Shown here: piece by piece, positions 12,900 to 25,800 of the stretch
Layout: each line of letters starts with the position of its first letter
Position numbering within the stretch: the first letter of the stretch is position 1
Assembly: GCA_036417435.1 (NCBI GenBank)
Contig: CM070900.1
Coordinates: forward strand, 119,614,315 to 119,678,314
Origin: Inia geoffrensis
Taxonomy: Eukaryota; Chordata; Mammalia; Artiodactyla; Iniidae
DNA length: 64,000 bases
Direction: 5' to 3'
Notes under the pieces: generated by a model
What the model saw: only the letters and a program-made list of their open reading frames with translations
Told to the model about the DNA's origin: nothing
Database searches by the model: none
Made by a program: the position numbers and the translations under genes

Positions 12900-12966
12900 A
12901 ACACACACACAAATATAAATATACATATACACATATATATGTACATAAATACATATATATATATAC
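12900..12966. repeat. CA/TA-rich simple repeat
   Basis: Interrupted ACACAC then TATACATA units. Confidence 0.8.
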
Positions 12967-13060
12967 AGTTTTGACTTCTACTTATTAGTCTTGTGACCTA
13001 AAAAAATGTATTCTTGCTTTCTTAGCCTCAATTTCTTAATAGAGTTCTCATTTTCTTATT
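12967..13060 (+). repeat. MIR SINE fragment, sense
   Basis: The TTAGTCTTGTGACCT ... CTTAGCCTCAATTTCTTAA wording matches the central MIR block (a tRNA-SINE with CTGTGTGACCTT...GAGCCTCAGTTTCCTCA in the family). Confidence 0.6.
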
Positions 13061-13420
13061 TTATTCATTAATTCAATTTATACCTATATTACAATGAAAA
13101 GTACAGCCACATTTCATACTTTCATGATTATTTATTGTCCACGTCTAGGGGTTGGTTGTGATCCTTTCCAGAGAAGCTGGATGAGCACTTCCTTCGTGTT
13201 CTCACTGCATCTTACTCCAAACAAAACTAACTCACCAGTATCTCTATGGAAGGAGCTGTTTCATATCTAGTGCCCTAACTTTTACAGCTGCCACCTAGGG
13301 TATGGGTCCCCATATTACAAAGCTCTGATAGCCAACAAAGATTTCATTCATGAGACCACTGGGGGTATAGCAAACAGCAGCAGTTTTTAAACAGGAGCAG
13401 AGGAGCACCCTCCCTGTAGT
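13061..13420. other. unrecognised DNA directly before an L1
   Basis: Slightly less AT-rich than its surroundings. It could be 5' sequence of the following L1 or an old LTR; I cannot tell which. Confidence 0.3.
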
Positions 13421-16400
13421 GATAAATAAAGATCAGAGTAGAAATAAATGAATTTAAAACTAAAAGGACAATAGAAAAGATCAATGAAATGAAGTTTTTT
13501 GAAAATATAAACAAAATTGACAAGACTTATGCTAGATTAACTAATAAAACAAGAGAGTGATCCAAATAAATAAAATCAGAAATGGAAGAGGAGACATTAT
13601 AACTAATTACACAGAAATACTTACAACCATATCAAAGTACTATAAACAGTTATACACCAACAAATTCGATAACTCAGAATAAAGGTATAAATTCCTAAAA
13701 CTATTCCTAACAAGACTGAATCATGAAGAAATAGAAAATCTCAACATATGAATTATGAATAAGCTAATTGAATCAGAACTCAAAAACTTCCAAATAAAGA
13801 AAAGTCCAAGAGCAGATAGCTTCATTGATGAATTCTACCAAACATTTAAAGAGGAATTTGCCAGTTCTTCTCAAACTCTTCAAAAAATTGAAGAGGAGGA
13901 AATGCTTCCAAACTCATTTTACAAGGCCAGTATTACTGTCATTCCAAAGTCAGAGAAGGACAATACATGAAAAGAAAATTTCAGGCCAATATCCCTAATG
14001 AAGAAATACCCAATAAAATATTAACAAACCATATTCGACAGCACAATGAAGGGATCATGTGATATGATGAAGTGGGACTTATTCAAGGAATGTAAAGATG
14101 GTTCAACATCAACAAATCACTAAGTATGATAAACCACATTAATGAAGTGAAGAATAAAAATCCTATAATGATCTCAGTAGATGGAGAAAAGGCATTTGAC
14201 AAAATTCAACATCTTTTCATGATAAAGCTTTTCAACCACAAAAATAAATAAATAAATTTATTGGCTCATCTATCTGTCAAAAAATTTTCTCAGCAAACTG
14301 TGTATAGAAAGAAAGTACATCAACATAATAAAGGCATAATATGACAAATTCACAGCTAAAATCATAGTCAGTGGTAAAAAACTGAAAACTTTTCTTCTAA
14401 GATCAGGAACAAGACAAGGATGCCCATTCTTGACATTTTAATTCAACATAGTACTAAAAGTTTTAAACACAGCAAGTAGTCAAGAAGAAAAGGTATAAAA
14501 GACATCAAAACCAAAAAGAAATAAACATGTCTTTTTGTAGATGTCAATTATATAGAGAAGTCCCTAAAAACTCCATGAAAGAAGTGTTAGAACTAATAAA
14601 GAATTCAGTTAAGTTGCAGGATATAAAAATCAATAAACCAAAATCCCTTGTATTTCTATACACTAACAATGAACTATCATAAAGAGAAAATAAGAAAAAG
14701 TTCCACTTAGCATCAAAAAAGAATAATATACATAGGAGTAAATTTAATCACTGAGGTGACAGAACTGTAGACCGAAATGTATAAAATATTGATGAAAGAA
14801 ATTGAAAAAGACAAAAATAAATGGAAAGACATTGTGTTCACGAATTGGAAGTATTATTGATAAAATGTCAGTATTCTCCAAAGTCATCTACAGCTTGAAT
14901 GCAGTGCATAACAAAATTCTAGTGGCATTTTAAACAGAAATTTGAAAAAAAAGTCTTAAAATTCATGTAGGTCCACAAAAGACCTCAAATAGGCAAAGTA
15001 ATTTTGAGAAAGAACAACAAAGCTGTGAACATCACACACTTGATTTCAAACTATATTGTAAAGGTACGGTAATCAAAAACACTTAGCCTAAAAACACATA
15101 TATAGATCGATGGAACAGAAGAGAACCCCAAAATAAATCCATGCCTATATGTTCAATTAATTTTCAACAAAGGAGTCAAAAGAATACAATATGGAAAAGA
15201 CAGGCTCTTTTACAAATTGTGTTTGGAATACAGCTATGTATAAAACAATCAGACTGGATCCCAATCTTACACTGTACACAAAAGTCAACTTAAAATGGTT
15301 TGAAGACTTGAACCTATGACCCACAACCATAATTTTTTAGAAGAAAATATAGGGGTAATCCTCTTGACAATGGCCTTAGCAGTTATTTTTGGATTTGACA
15401 ATGAAAACAAAGTCAACAAAATAAGCAAGTGGAACTATATCAAATTGAAACGTTTCTGTACATCAAAGGTAACCATCAACACAAAGAAAAGGCAACCTAT
15501 GGAATGGGAGAAAACATTTGCAAACCACATGTATGATAAGAGGTTATTATCCAAAATATACAAGTAACTTCATAGGAAATAAATAACCCAGTTAAACATA
15601 GGCAAAGAACCTGAATAAACATTTTTCCAAGTAACACATACAAATGGACAACATGTACATGAAAAGTTGCTAGATGTCTCTAATCGTCATGAAAAAGCAT
15701 ATCAAAACCACAGGAGATAGCACTTCCCACTTGTTAGGTTGTCTATTAAAAAGACAAGAGAAAGCAAGTGCTGGCAAGAATGTAGAGAAAAGGAACCTCT
15801 TGAGCACTGTTGATGGGAATGTAAACTGGCATAGCCACTTTGGAAAGCAGCATTGGCGTTTCCTAAAGAAATTAAAAATAGAACTGCCATATGATCCAGT
15901 AATCCCAGTTCTGGGAATATATCCACAGGCAATAAAAATAGGACATCAAAGATATATATGCACTCCCATGTTTATTGCAGCATTGCATCATTATTCACAA
16001 TAGCCAATCTCAAGAAACACCCTAAGTGTCCATCAATGGATCGGTGGATAAGAATATATGATATATCATGTATATATCTTGTATATATGTGAATATATAT
16101 ATACACACACATATTCCATATATTATTAAGCCTTAAAAAGAAGGAAATCCTGCCATTTGTGATGACATAGATGAACCTGGAAGGCATTATGCTAAGTGAA
16201 ATATGATAAACAGGTAAAGACAAATACTTTCATGGTATTACTTATACATGGAACCAAAAAAAGACTCCTATGAAGAGTGGAATGGTGGTTGACAGGTCTG
16301 GAAGATGTGAGAAATAGGTAGAGGCTGTTAAAAGGGTACAAACTTTCAGTTGTGAGATGAATAAGGTCTGACGATCTAATGTATAACCTTATGACTGTAG

Positions 16401-16615
16401 TTAATACTGTATTGTATAATTGAAACTTGCTATGTGAATAGAACTTAGTGTTCTCACATAAAAAAAAGGAGGCAAATACATGAAGTGATGGATGTGTTTA
16501 TTAACTTGGTGGTGGGAATCCTTTCACAGTGCATACATAAATCATCATGTTGAACACTAAGCATCTTAAAATTTTACTTGTTATGTGTAACTCAGTAAAG
16601 CTGGAATAAAAAGAT
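13421..16615 (+). mobile_element. L1 element, sense, decayed ORF2 plus 3' end
   Basis: Retrotransposon remnant with ORF2 text in order. An RT N-terminal region lies at 13755-13970 (ends KSEKDNT). An [17 protein letters not shown] palm block follows at about 14178-14215, then a GTRQGCP block near 14405-14430, and the C-terminal thumb/Cys region at 15316-16003. The RT catalytic position reads F-V-D-V at 14534-14545 where L1s have F-A-D-D, so the second catalytic Asp is gone. Several frameshifts and stops. It ends in an AATAAAAAG-type tail near 16,605. No EN domain is seen, so it is 5'-truncated. Confidence 0.9.
16040..16115. repeat. AT-rich microsatellite within L1
   Basis: A TATATC/TATATG-type expansion inside the L1 3' region. 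Confidence 0.6.
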
Positions 16616-17762
16616 TATATATTGTCAATTTGTTATCACAGTCACTGTCACATAATGAGACTTAATGGTTTTACTTAATAATTAACTCCTTTTAACAAAA
16701 TAGTATAAGCAGAAGCTTCAAAGTTTACAGGTTTTTTTTTTTAAAGACTCTAGAAAACATGTTATATTAAATGTTAAAAATATGTTTGAAACTGGTAAGG
16801 GTCAGAGCATATGTTTTTAAAAACTCCAATGGAAATCTCCCTTTCTTATAAGAAAAGAATAATTCTGCAATGTTAAGGATATGAATTATTTATTGGGATT
16901 AAATCTTGAAATTAAATAAATAAACATGACTAGGAAGATGGAGATGCATCAATTATATACATAATTAAGCAAGTAAAAAAATAAGTTTAGATTACTTTTT
17001 CCTATTAATTTTATTTTACTTGATTTTTTAAAATATTCAATAATAACCCAGTTTAATATCTCAACTTTTTGTATTTTTCTTTTTATAGTCAGGTCATTTT
17101 CCATAAAACCATTTATTCCTATAAAACGGGTTACCAGGTGATGTGGGATCGAATCAGTTGTCTTATCTGAGTGGGTTACTGAGTACCAGCATTAGCAGGG
17201 AATCGGTGTTTTATTTTTAACCAGAAGACAGTATTGTACAGGGAACATTAGAAGAATACTTATAGAAGGACAAATCAGAGGTAAAGCTATGTAGCGGTAG
17301 TATTCAAGACAAAAGACACAAGTGCTGGGTACATGGACCAGTTCGAAGTTGAGGTTATAAAATAAAAAGATTAAAGTAATTTCTGCAGAGCACGTAAAGA
17401 ATACAGCTTAAGCTCAAATATTTAAAAGGTGCATATTGTAGTTTCTCAATTTTAAAAAATATTTAGAACAGTTTTGCTATGATAATTTATGTATATATAG
17501 TCCTAAGTAGCAGTAGGAATAAAATGATCCCTTGTGGATACTGCTGTTTATGTAATTCCGTTTGAATATTCACATAAACTAGAAACAGTGTATTCGATGA
17601 TCTGTGAAAAGGACATGTAAAGCAGGGGAAAAGGACTTGAACCAGATGGACTGGTTAACAATAGACCAGTTTGCAAATTGCCAAGGAAATAAAAACAAGA
17701 GTTAGGAAACCACAGCCTTGACAAGAACATTTCCCCTGACCTGATAGAAGCAGAGATAACTA
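16616..17762. other. AT-rich DNA, no recognisable gene
   Basis: No repeat family or coding region identified. Confidence 0.45.
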
Positions 17763-18011
17763 TGATTCTACATTTATTTTTATTTATTTATTTTTTGCGG
17801 TACGTGGGCCTCTCACTGTTGTGGCCTCTCCTGTTGCAGAGCACGGGCTCCAGACGTGCAGCCTCAGCGGCCATGGCTCACGGGCCTAGCTGCTGCGCGG
17901 CATGTGGGATCTTCCCGGACTTTCCCGGACTGGGGCATGAACCCGTGTTCCCTGCATCAGCAGGCAGACTCTCAACCACTGCGCCACCAGGGAAGCCCTG
18001 ATTCTACATTT
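17763..18011 (-). mobile_element. CHR-type SINE, antisense, with TSD
   Basis: Flanked by a 13-bp duplication TGATTCTACATTT at 17763-17775 and 17999-18011. The body reads in reverse from the TTTATTTATTT tail to GCCACCAGGGAAGCCC. It carries a private 10-bp tandem duplication of TTCCCGGACT at about 17912-17931, a useful tag for this copy. Confidence 0.96.
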
Positions 18012-18235
18012 CTAACAAACATAATCATTGTGTTCACTATAAGATGCAATTGTTCTTAGCCATGTGGAACCAAAATTAATTTCTAAATTATGAACCAACA
18101 GATTGTAATAAGCTTCCCCATCATTTAGGAGAAAGACCCAGAAATTGAGTTTATTGTTCCAATGTTTAGGGAAAATGTTTAAGGAATATAAATTTTGTGT
18201 TTTATAATGGAATGGCAGGTTTTAATGATCATGAT
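18012..18235. other. unrecognised DNA
   Basis: Short AT-rich interval between a SINE and an L1. Confidence 0.4.
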
Positions 18236-21200
18236 TTTTCAAGAGTAAAGGAAAAACAAGGATGATAATGTCAGCATCATGGTGACATAAGATTATCTTC
18301 ATTTTGTTCCCCCCATAACAACAAAAATTTAGTATCCTTCCATGAACAAAGTGCCTTTGAGGAAGCCATGTGATCAGTTCAATACACCAAGGGACCAGGA
18401 GAAGTTTTGTCTTCCCATGATTCAGGTAATAGGTAGACAGACTTTGGTCCTGGCTGTGGAAATTGTAGTGGCCTCTGAAACAGTTATGGGCCTTTTCAGC
18501 TGCAGTCCAGGAGTCACTGGAAAACACTGTCTTAGGTAATTACCCATGGATGAGGGAGCCTTTGAGGATGTCTAGGTTTCCAAAGAAGTGCCAGTACCCT
18601 GGCCAAAATAAAGTATGAGTTAGATGCATTAGAGTGGGTGAGAGAAACAGGTGGATTTTACCAACATTATCCCTCCCACAAGACAGCACAACTTAAGGCC
18701 ATGAGATGTCCTCCTTAGCATGTGATTTCTCTCAAAGGGAAAAGGAAGGGCATGTGAGTGTGCACCCAGCTTCTCCAGTTGTGTGGGACACTGCCAAAGG
18801 GGCTCATTTCTCTGTTGATCCGTTAAGAGTATTGAATCATGAGCATCGTGAGTGGGGTCAGGAAGAGGCTAGGGCCGCGGCAGATAGGACTCTCAGAGGG
18901 TATTAAACACGTGGATACTAACTATGCTGTGAACTCCATCAAGAAGTCTGTGCACAAACCACTAGGAATGCTTTACCTGCAGATCACTGCAACTGGCCTA
19001 GTGCTTCATGTGCCTCGCCCACATACACCCTCACCCTCTGATTGGCTCCCTGTGCACGCACCAGACTGTGGAAGTGAGAACAGATTTTGACCCATGGCTA
19101 GTGAGCATGAGCAGAAAACTGACCCAAATCTATAGACCAGGGAAAGACCAAGGACTTGAGCATTAGTATCATCTTTGGGAACAAAAGAGATACTGTCAGC
19201 ACTCAGCATGATATATAGCAGTATCCAGAGAAGTCATAAAAATTTGAGAATTCTTCAACAAGAAGGAGTGAGAATTGTGGAGCAGGTGTACCTACAGAAG
19301 GTCTGAGATAGCCTCAGAATATCTACTAGGGCTGATGGAAGGTATCTGCTACTTCAGATATGAAGACAGCATTACAAAAATCTGGTTCATGTGAAAATTC
19401 AACATGATACCACCAAAGGGTTATAATAATCTTCCAGTAACTGAAAAAAAGACATGGAGATCTTCAGTTTACCCAATAAAGAATTCAAAACAGCTGTTTT
19501 AAGGAAAATCAGTGAAATACAAGAAAACGTGGAAAGACAGTTCAGCAAAGTCAGGAAAACAGTACATGAATGGAATGAGAAGTTTAAGAAAGAGAAGTCA
19601 TAATAAGAACTAAACAGAAATTGTGGAGCTGAAGAATACAATGATGAAGGGAGAAATAGACAACACTAGAATAATAGTAGGGAACTTCAATATCCCAATT
19701 TCAACAATGGATAGATTATCCAGACAGAAAATCGATAAGGAAATGTTGGAAATGAGCTAGACTAAATGGACCTAACAGATACATACAGAAAATTCCATCT
19801 GACAGCAGCATAATACACATTCTTCTCAAGAGCACTCAGAATATTCTGTAGAATAGATCTTAGGACAGTAGGTCACAAAACAACTCTAAGCAAATTTAAG
19901 AAGATTGAAATCATACCAAGTATCTTTACCAATAACAGTGTTATGAAACTAGAAAGCAAAACAGATGGAAGGCTGGAATATTTAAAATTATATGAAAATT
20001 AAACAACACACACCTGAAGAAAAAATGGGTTAAAGGAAACAAAGAGGGAAATCAAAAAATATCTTGAAACAAATGAAAATGGAAACGTAACATACCAACA
20101 CCTATGGGATGCTGCAAAAGCAGCATTCTTAGAACAAGAAATTTTATAGTGATAAATTCCTATGTAACAAAGGAAAAAAGATCTCAGACTAAAACAGCCT
20201 AACTTTATACCTCAAGGAACTAGAAAAAGAGAAACAAATTAAGCCCAAAATTAGCAGAAAAGGAAAATAACAAAGATCAGAGCAGAAATAAATGAAATAA
20301 ATATCAGAAGAGATCAACAGTTTTGAAAAGATAACTACAAAACTGACAAACCTTTAAGAAAAACAGAAGACTCAAATAAAAATGAAAGAGTAGATATTAC
20401 AAATGATACCACAGAAATACAAAGGATCATAAGAGACTACTAAGAACAGTTACATGCCAACAGCTTGGATAACCTAAAATAATGCATAAGTTCCTAGAAA
20501 CATAGAACCTAACAAGATTGAACCATAAAGGAATAGAAAATCTGAATATACCAGTAATTAGTAGGGAGATTGAATCAGTAATCAAAATTATATCAACAAA
20601 GAAAACCCCAGGGCCAGATGGTTCTCTGGTGAATTCTACCAAACAATTAAAGAAAAATTAATGCCAGCCTTTCTCAAACTCTTCGAAAAATTTGAAGAGC
20701 ACTTCCAAATTCATTTTATGAGACCATAATTATGTTGCCACCAAAGCTAGATAATGACACAGAGAAAAATGAAAACTATAGACCAATATTCAGATGAATA
20801 TAGATGTATCAAAAAAACTTCTCAACACAGTATTAACAAACCAAATTCAAAAGCACATTGAAAGGATCATATACCATAATAAAGCAGGGTTTAACCCTGG
20901 CATTCAAGGGTTGTTCAACGTACAAAATCAATAAATGTTACACACTACTTTCCTAGGATATAAGATTAAAAATCATGATTATCTCAGTATATGCAGAGAA
21001 AGCATTTGACAAAATATATTGTTTCATGATAAAAATCAAAAATTTGGTATAGAAGGAACATGTCTCAACATAATAAGGCCATGTATGACAAACCCACAGC
21101 TAACATCATACTCAGTGGTCAAAGAAAGCTTTTCCTTATTCACTGTGGTACTGGAAGTCCTAGCCAGAGTAATCAGGTAAGAAAAAGAAATAAGAGGCAC

Positions 21201-22038
21201 CCAAATCAGAAATTAAGAAACAAAATTGTCTTTGTTTGTAGATGGCATGATCTTATATATTTAAAATCCTAAAGGCCCCATTAAAAAAAAATGTTAAAAG
21301 TAATCAACAAATTCAGTAAAGTTGTCAGATATAAAATCAGCCAACAATCACTTGTGTTCTGATACACTAACAATGAGCTAACTGAAAAATAAATAAAACA
21401 ATCCCATTTGCAATAGAATCAAAAACAGTAAAATTCTTAGGAATACATTTTTAACCAAGTAGGTGAAAGAACTGTACACTGAAAACCAAGATTTAATGAA
21501 AGAAATTGAGAAAGGCACAAATAAATTGAAAGATATTCCATGTTAATGGATTGGTAGAATATTATTAAACTGTTCACACTACCCAAAGCTATCAATGGAT
21601 TCAGTGTAATCCCTGTGAAAATTCTAACAGCTTTTTCACAGAAATAGAAAAAAATAACCCTAAAATTTGTTTGGAACCATGAAAGTCTTTGAATATCCAA
21701 AGCAATCTTGAGAAAGAAAACACAGCTAGAAGCATCACATTTATGATTTCAAACCATGCTACAAAGCTATAGTAATCAAAACAGTATGGACTATTATTAA
21801 AAATAGACACATAGATCAATGGAACAGAATTGAGAGCCCAGAAATAAATGTTCCCATTTACGGTCAACAATTACTTCACTAGGGAGCTAAGAATACTCAA
21901 TGGAAAAGGATAGTCTCTTCAAAAAGTTGTATTTGGAAAACTGGATAACTACATGGAGAAGAATGAAATTGGACTCTTAGCTTATACAACTCACATAAAT
22001 TAACTCAAAATGGATTAAAGACTTACACATAAGGCCTG

Positions 22039-22080
22039 AAAACATAAAACTCCTAGAAGAAAACATAAAACTCCTAGAAG
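22039..22080. repeat. 21-bp exact tandem duplication
   Basis: A 21-base unit at 22039-22059 is repeated immediately at 22060-22080 inside decayed L1 ORF2. It is private to this L1 copy as far as the window shows. Confidence 0.95.
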
Positions 22081-22346
22081 AAAACAGGGAAATAGTTCCT
22101 TGACATTGGAACTATGACACTGGATCCACTTATATGTGGTATCTGAAAAAGCTGAAATTATAGAAATGGAAACTAGAATGTTGGTTTTTAGGGGCTTAGA
22201 GTAATGAGGGAGATGTTGGCTAAAGAATATAAACATCTAGTTATAAGATGAATAAGTTCTGGTGATTTAATATACGCCGTCGTGATTATATATAATAAGA
22301 CTGTATTATGAAACTGAAAGTTGCTAAGAGACTTATATGTTCCTAC

Positions 22347-22380
22347 CACACACACACACACACACATGCACACACACACA
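22347..22380. repeat. (CA)n microsatellite in an L1 3'UTR
   Basis: A CA run with one ATG interruption near the 3' end of the sense L1. Confidence 0.95.
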
Positions 22381-23523
22381 ATGATAATTATGTGATGAGA
22401 TGGAGGTGTAAGCTAACAGCATTGTAGTAGTCATTTTGCAATACATAAGGTATCAACACTTTGTACACAAACTTAAGCAGTGTTACAGGTCAATTATATC
22501 TCAATAAATCTGGAAAAATGTATAATAAATATGCTTATCAAAAAAAGAAAAAGTGAAAACAGGAAAGCTTCTAGAAAAAGAAAATTTCATTAAAAAATTT
22601 TTTTTATTGGAATGAGTTGATTTACAATGTTGTGTTAGTTTCTGCTATAGAGCAAAGTGAATCAGTTATACATATACATATATCAATTCTTTTTCTTTTT
22701 AGATTATTTCTCCATATAAGTCATTACAGAGTATTTGGTACAGTTCCCTGTTCAATACAGTAGATCCTTATTAGTTATCTATTTTATAAATAGTAGTGTG
22801 TATAAGTCAATTCCAATTTCGCAATTTATCCCCCTGCCTCCCCTTACCCTCTGGCAACCATAAGTTTGTTTTCTACATCTGTAACTGTATTTCTGTTTTG
22901 TAGATGAGTTTGTACCCTTTTTTTAGATTCCACATGTCAGCGATATCATATGATATTTGTCTTTCTCTGTCTGACTTACTTCACTCAGTATGAGAATCTG
23001 TATGTCCATCCATGTTGCTGCAAATGCATTGTTTCTTTCTTTTTTATGGCTGAATAATATTCCATGGTATATATATACCACATCTTCTTTATCCATTCCT
23101 CTGTTGATGGACATTTAGGTTGCTTTCCTGTCCTGGCTATTGTAAATAGTGCTACAATGAATATTGTGGTGCATGTATATTTTTGAATTATGGTTTCTCC
23201 AGATATATGCCCAGGAGTGGGAATGCTGGATCATATGGTAGCTCTATTTTTAGTTTTTTAAGGAAATTCCACACTGTTCTCCATAGTGGCTGTACCAATT
23301 TACATTCCCACCAACAGTGTAGGAGGGTTCCCTTTTTCCCACACCCTCTCCAGGATTTATTGTTTGTAGATTTTTCTGATGATGGCCATTCTGACCAGTG
23401 TAAGGTGATATCTCATTTTAGTTTTGATTTGCATTTTTTAAATAATTAGTGACGTTGAGCATCTTTCCATGTGCTTTTTGGCCATCCATATGTCTTCTTT
23501 GGAGAAATGTTTATTTAGATCGT

Positions 23524-23861
23524 CCACCCATTTTTTTTTTTTTTTAAAGGGCTTCAAATGCTTGGCTTTTATTTATTTATTTATTTTTGGCTGTGTTGGG
23601 TCTTCATTTCTGTGCGAGGGCTTTCTCTAGTTGTGGTAAGTGGGGGCCACTCTTCATCGCGGTGCGCAGGCCTCTCACTATCGCGGCCTCTCTTGTTGCA
23701 GAGCACAGGCTCCAGACGCACAGGCTCAGTAGTTGTGGCTCACGGGCCTGGTTGCTCTGCGGCATGTGGGATCTTCCCAGACCAGGGCTCAAACCCGTGT
23801 CCCCTGCATTAGCAGGCAGATTCTCAACCACTGAGCCACCAGGGAAGCCCCACCCATTTTT
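23524..23861 (-). mobile_element. Intermediate/long CHR-type SINE, antisense, with TSD
   Basis: Inserted in L1 ORF2. Flanked by CCACCCATTTTT at 23524-23535 and 23850-23861. The body has an extra TTTCTCTAGTTGTGG...GGGGGCCACTC module near the tail end, as in the long form at 10.6 kb, but also the AGGCCTCTCACT block of short CHR SINEs. It is therefore intermediate between the two. Confidence 0.95.
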
Positions 23862-25559
23862 CAATTGGGTTATTTATTTTTTTGATACTGAGTTGCATGA
23901 GCTGTTTGTTAATTTTGGAGATTAATCCCCTGTTGGTTGCTTCATGTGCAAATATTTTCTCCTGTTCTGAGGGTTGTCTTTTCATTTTGTTTATGGTTTC
24001 CTTTGCTGTGCAAAAGTTTTTAAGTTTAATTAGGCCCCATTTGTTTATTTTTGTTTTTATTTTCATTACTCTAAGAGGTGTATTAAAAAAGAGCTTGCTG
24101 CAATTTATGTCAAAGAGTGTTCTGCCTATGTTTTTCTCTAAGAGTTTTATAGTACCCAGACTTATATTTATTGATAGGTCTTTAATTCATTTTGAGTTTA
24201 TTTTTGTGTGTGGTGTTAGAGAATGTTCTAATTTCATTCTTTTACATGTAGCTGTCCACTTTTCCCAGCACCACTTATTGAAGAGACTGTCTTTTCTCCA
24301 TTGTATATTCTTGCCTCCTTTGTCATAGATTAATTAACCATAGGTGTTTGGGTTTATCTCTGGACTTTCTATCCTGTTCCATTGATCCATATTTCTGTTT
24401 TTGCACCAGTACCATGCTGTCTTGATTACTGTAGCTTTGTATTGTAGTCTGAAGTCAGGAAGCCTGATTCCTGCAGCTCCATTTTTCTTTCTCAAGATTG
24501 TTTTGGCTATTCATGGTCTTCTGTGTTTCCATACAAATTGTAAAATGATTTGTTCTAATTCTGTGAAAAATGCCATTGGCAATTTTATAGGGATTGCATT
24601 GAATCTGTAGATTGCTTTGGGAAGTGTAGTCATTTTAACAGTATTATTTTTCCAGTCCAAAAACATGGTATATCTCTCTATCTGTTTGTGTCATCTTTGA
24701 TTTCTTTCATTAGTGTTTTATAGTTTTCTGAGCACAGGTCTTTTGCCTCCTTAGGTAGGTTTATTACTAGATATTTTATTCTTTTTGATGCAGTGATAAG
24801 TGGGATTGTTGCCTTAGTTTCTCTTTCTGATCTTTTGTTGTTAGTGTATAGGAATGCAAGAGATTTCTGTGCATTAATTTTGTATCCTGCAACTTTACCA
24901 AATTCATTGGTGAGCTCTAGTCGTTTTCTCATTGCATCTTTAGGATTTTCTGTGTATAGTATGTCATCTGCAAACTGACAGTTTTACTACTTCTTTTCCA
25001 ATTTGGATGTCTTTTATTTATTTTTCTTCTCTGATTGCTGTGGCTAGGACTTCTGAAACTATGTTGAATAATAGTGGTGAGAGTGGACATCCTTGTTTTG
25101 TTCCTTAGAGGAAATTCTTTCAGGTTTTTATAATTGAGAATGATGTTGGCTGTGGGTTTGTCATATATGGCCCTCATTATTTTGAGGTAGATTTTCTCTG
25201 TGCCACTTTCTGGAGAGTTTTTGTCATAAATGAGTGCTGAATTTTGTTAAAAGTATTTTCTGCATCTATAGAGATGATCATATGATTTTTATTCTTCAAT
25301 TTGTTAATATCGTGTATCACGTTGATTGATTTGCCTATATTGAAGAATCCTTGCATCCCTGGGATAAATCCCACTTGATTGTGGTGTGTGACCCTTTTAA
25401 TGTGTTGTTGGATTTGGTTTGACAGTGTTTTGTTGAGGATTTTGGGGTCTATGTTTATCATTGATAGTGGCCTGTAATTTTCTTTTTTTGTGTTACCTTT
25501 GTCTGGTTTTGGTATCAGGATGATGGTGGCCTCATAGAGTGAGCTTGGAAGTGTTCCTT

Positions 25560-25800
25560 CCTCTGCATTTTTGTTGTTGTTGTTGTTTTTTTTTTTTTGC
25601 GGTATGCGGGCCTCTCACTGCCATGGCCTCTCCCGTTGCGGAGCACAGGCTCTGGATGCGTTGGCTCAGTGGCCATGGCTCACGGGCCCAGCTACTCTGC
25701 AGCATGTGGGATCTTCCCAGACCGGGGCACGAACCCGTGTCCCCTGCACTGGCAGGCAGACTCTCAACCACTGTGCCACCAGGGAAGTCCCCTCTGCAGT
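25560..25800 (-). mobile_element. CHR-type SINE, antisense, in L1 ORF2
   Basis: Flanked by CCTCTGCA at 25560-25567 and 25791-25798 (continuing TTTTT versus GTTTTTT). The tail on the + strand is a TTG trinucleotide run followed by poly-T. It interrupts the RT domain of the antisense L1 yet happens to keep a reading frame open across the junction (minus ORF 25532-26086). Confidence 0.95.

Larger units (their letters stand above)
18240..22540 (+). mobile_element. L1 element, sense, with 5'UTR-like start and decayed ORF2
   Basis: About 18240-19390 reads like the 5'UTR of a mid-age mammalian L1: a GCATCATGGTGACATAAGA start near 18273, a GCTGCAGTCCAGGAGTCACTGG block near 18499, and higher GC than its surroundings. 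ORF1-like lysine/glutamate-rich text (about 19400-19610) is followed by the EN C-terminal half (IIVGNFNIPISTMD-like, about 19670-19715). RT text then follows, with F-V-D-G at 21235-21246 in place of F-A-D-D. The 3' end is near 22.5 kb. Much of ORF1 and the EN N-terminus is missing, so the copy is internally deleted. Many stops. Confidence 0.8.

Noticed and set aside
23882..24328. 148-aa open frame on the + strand
   Set aside because: It is the antisense shadow of L1 ORF2; the hydrophobic look comes from reversed Lys/Asn-rich codons.
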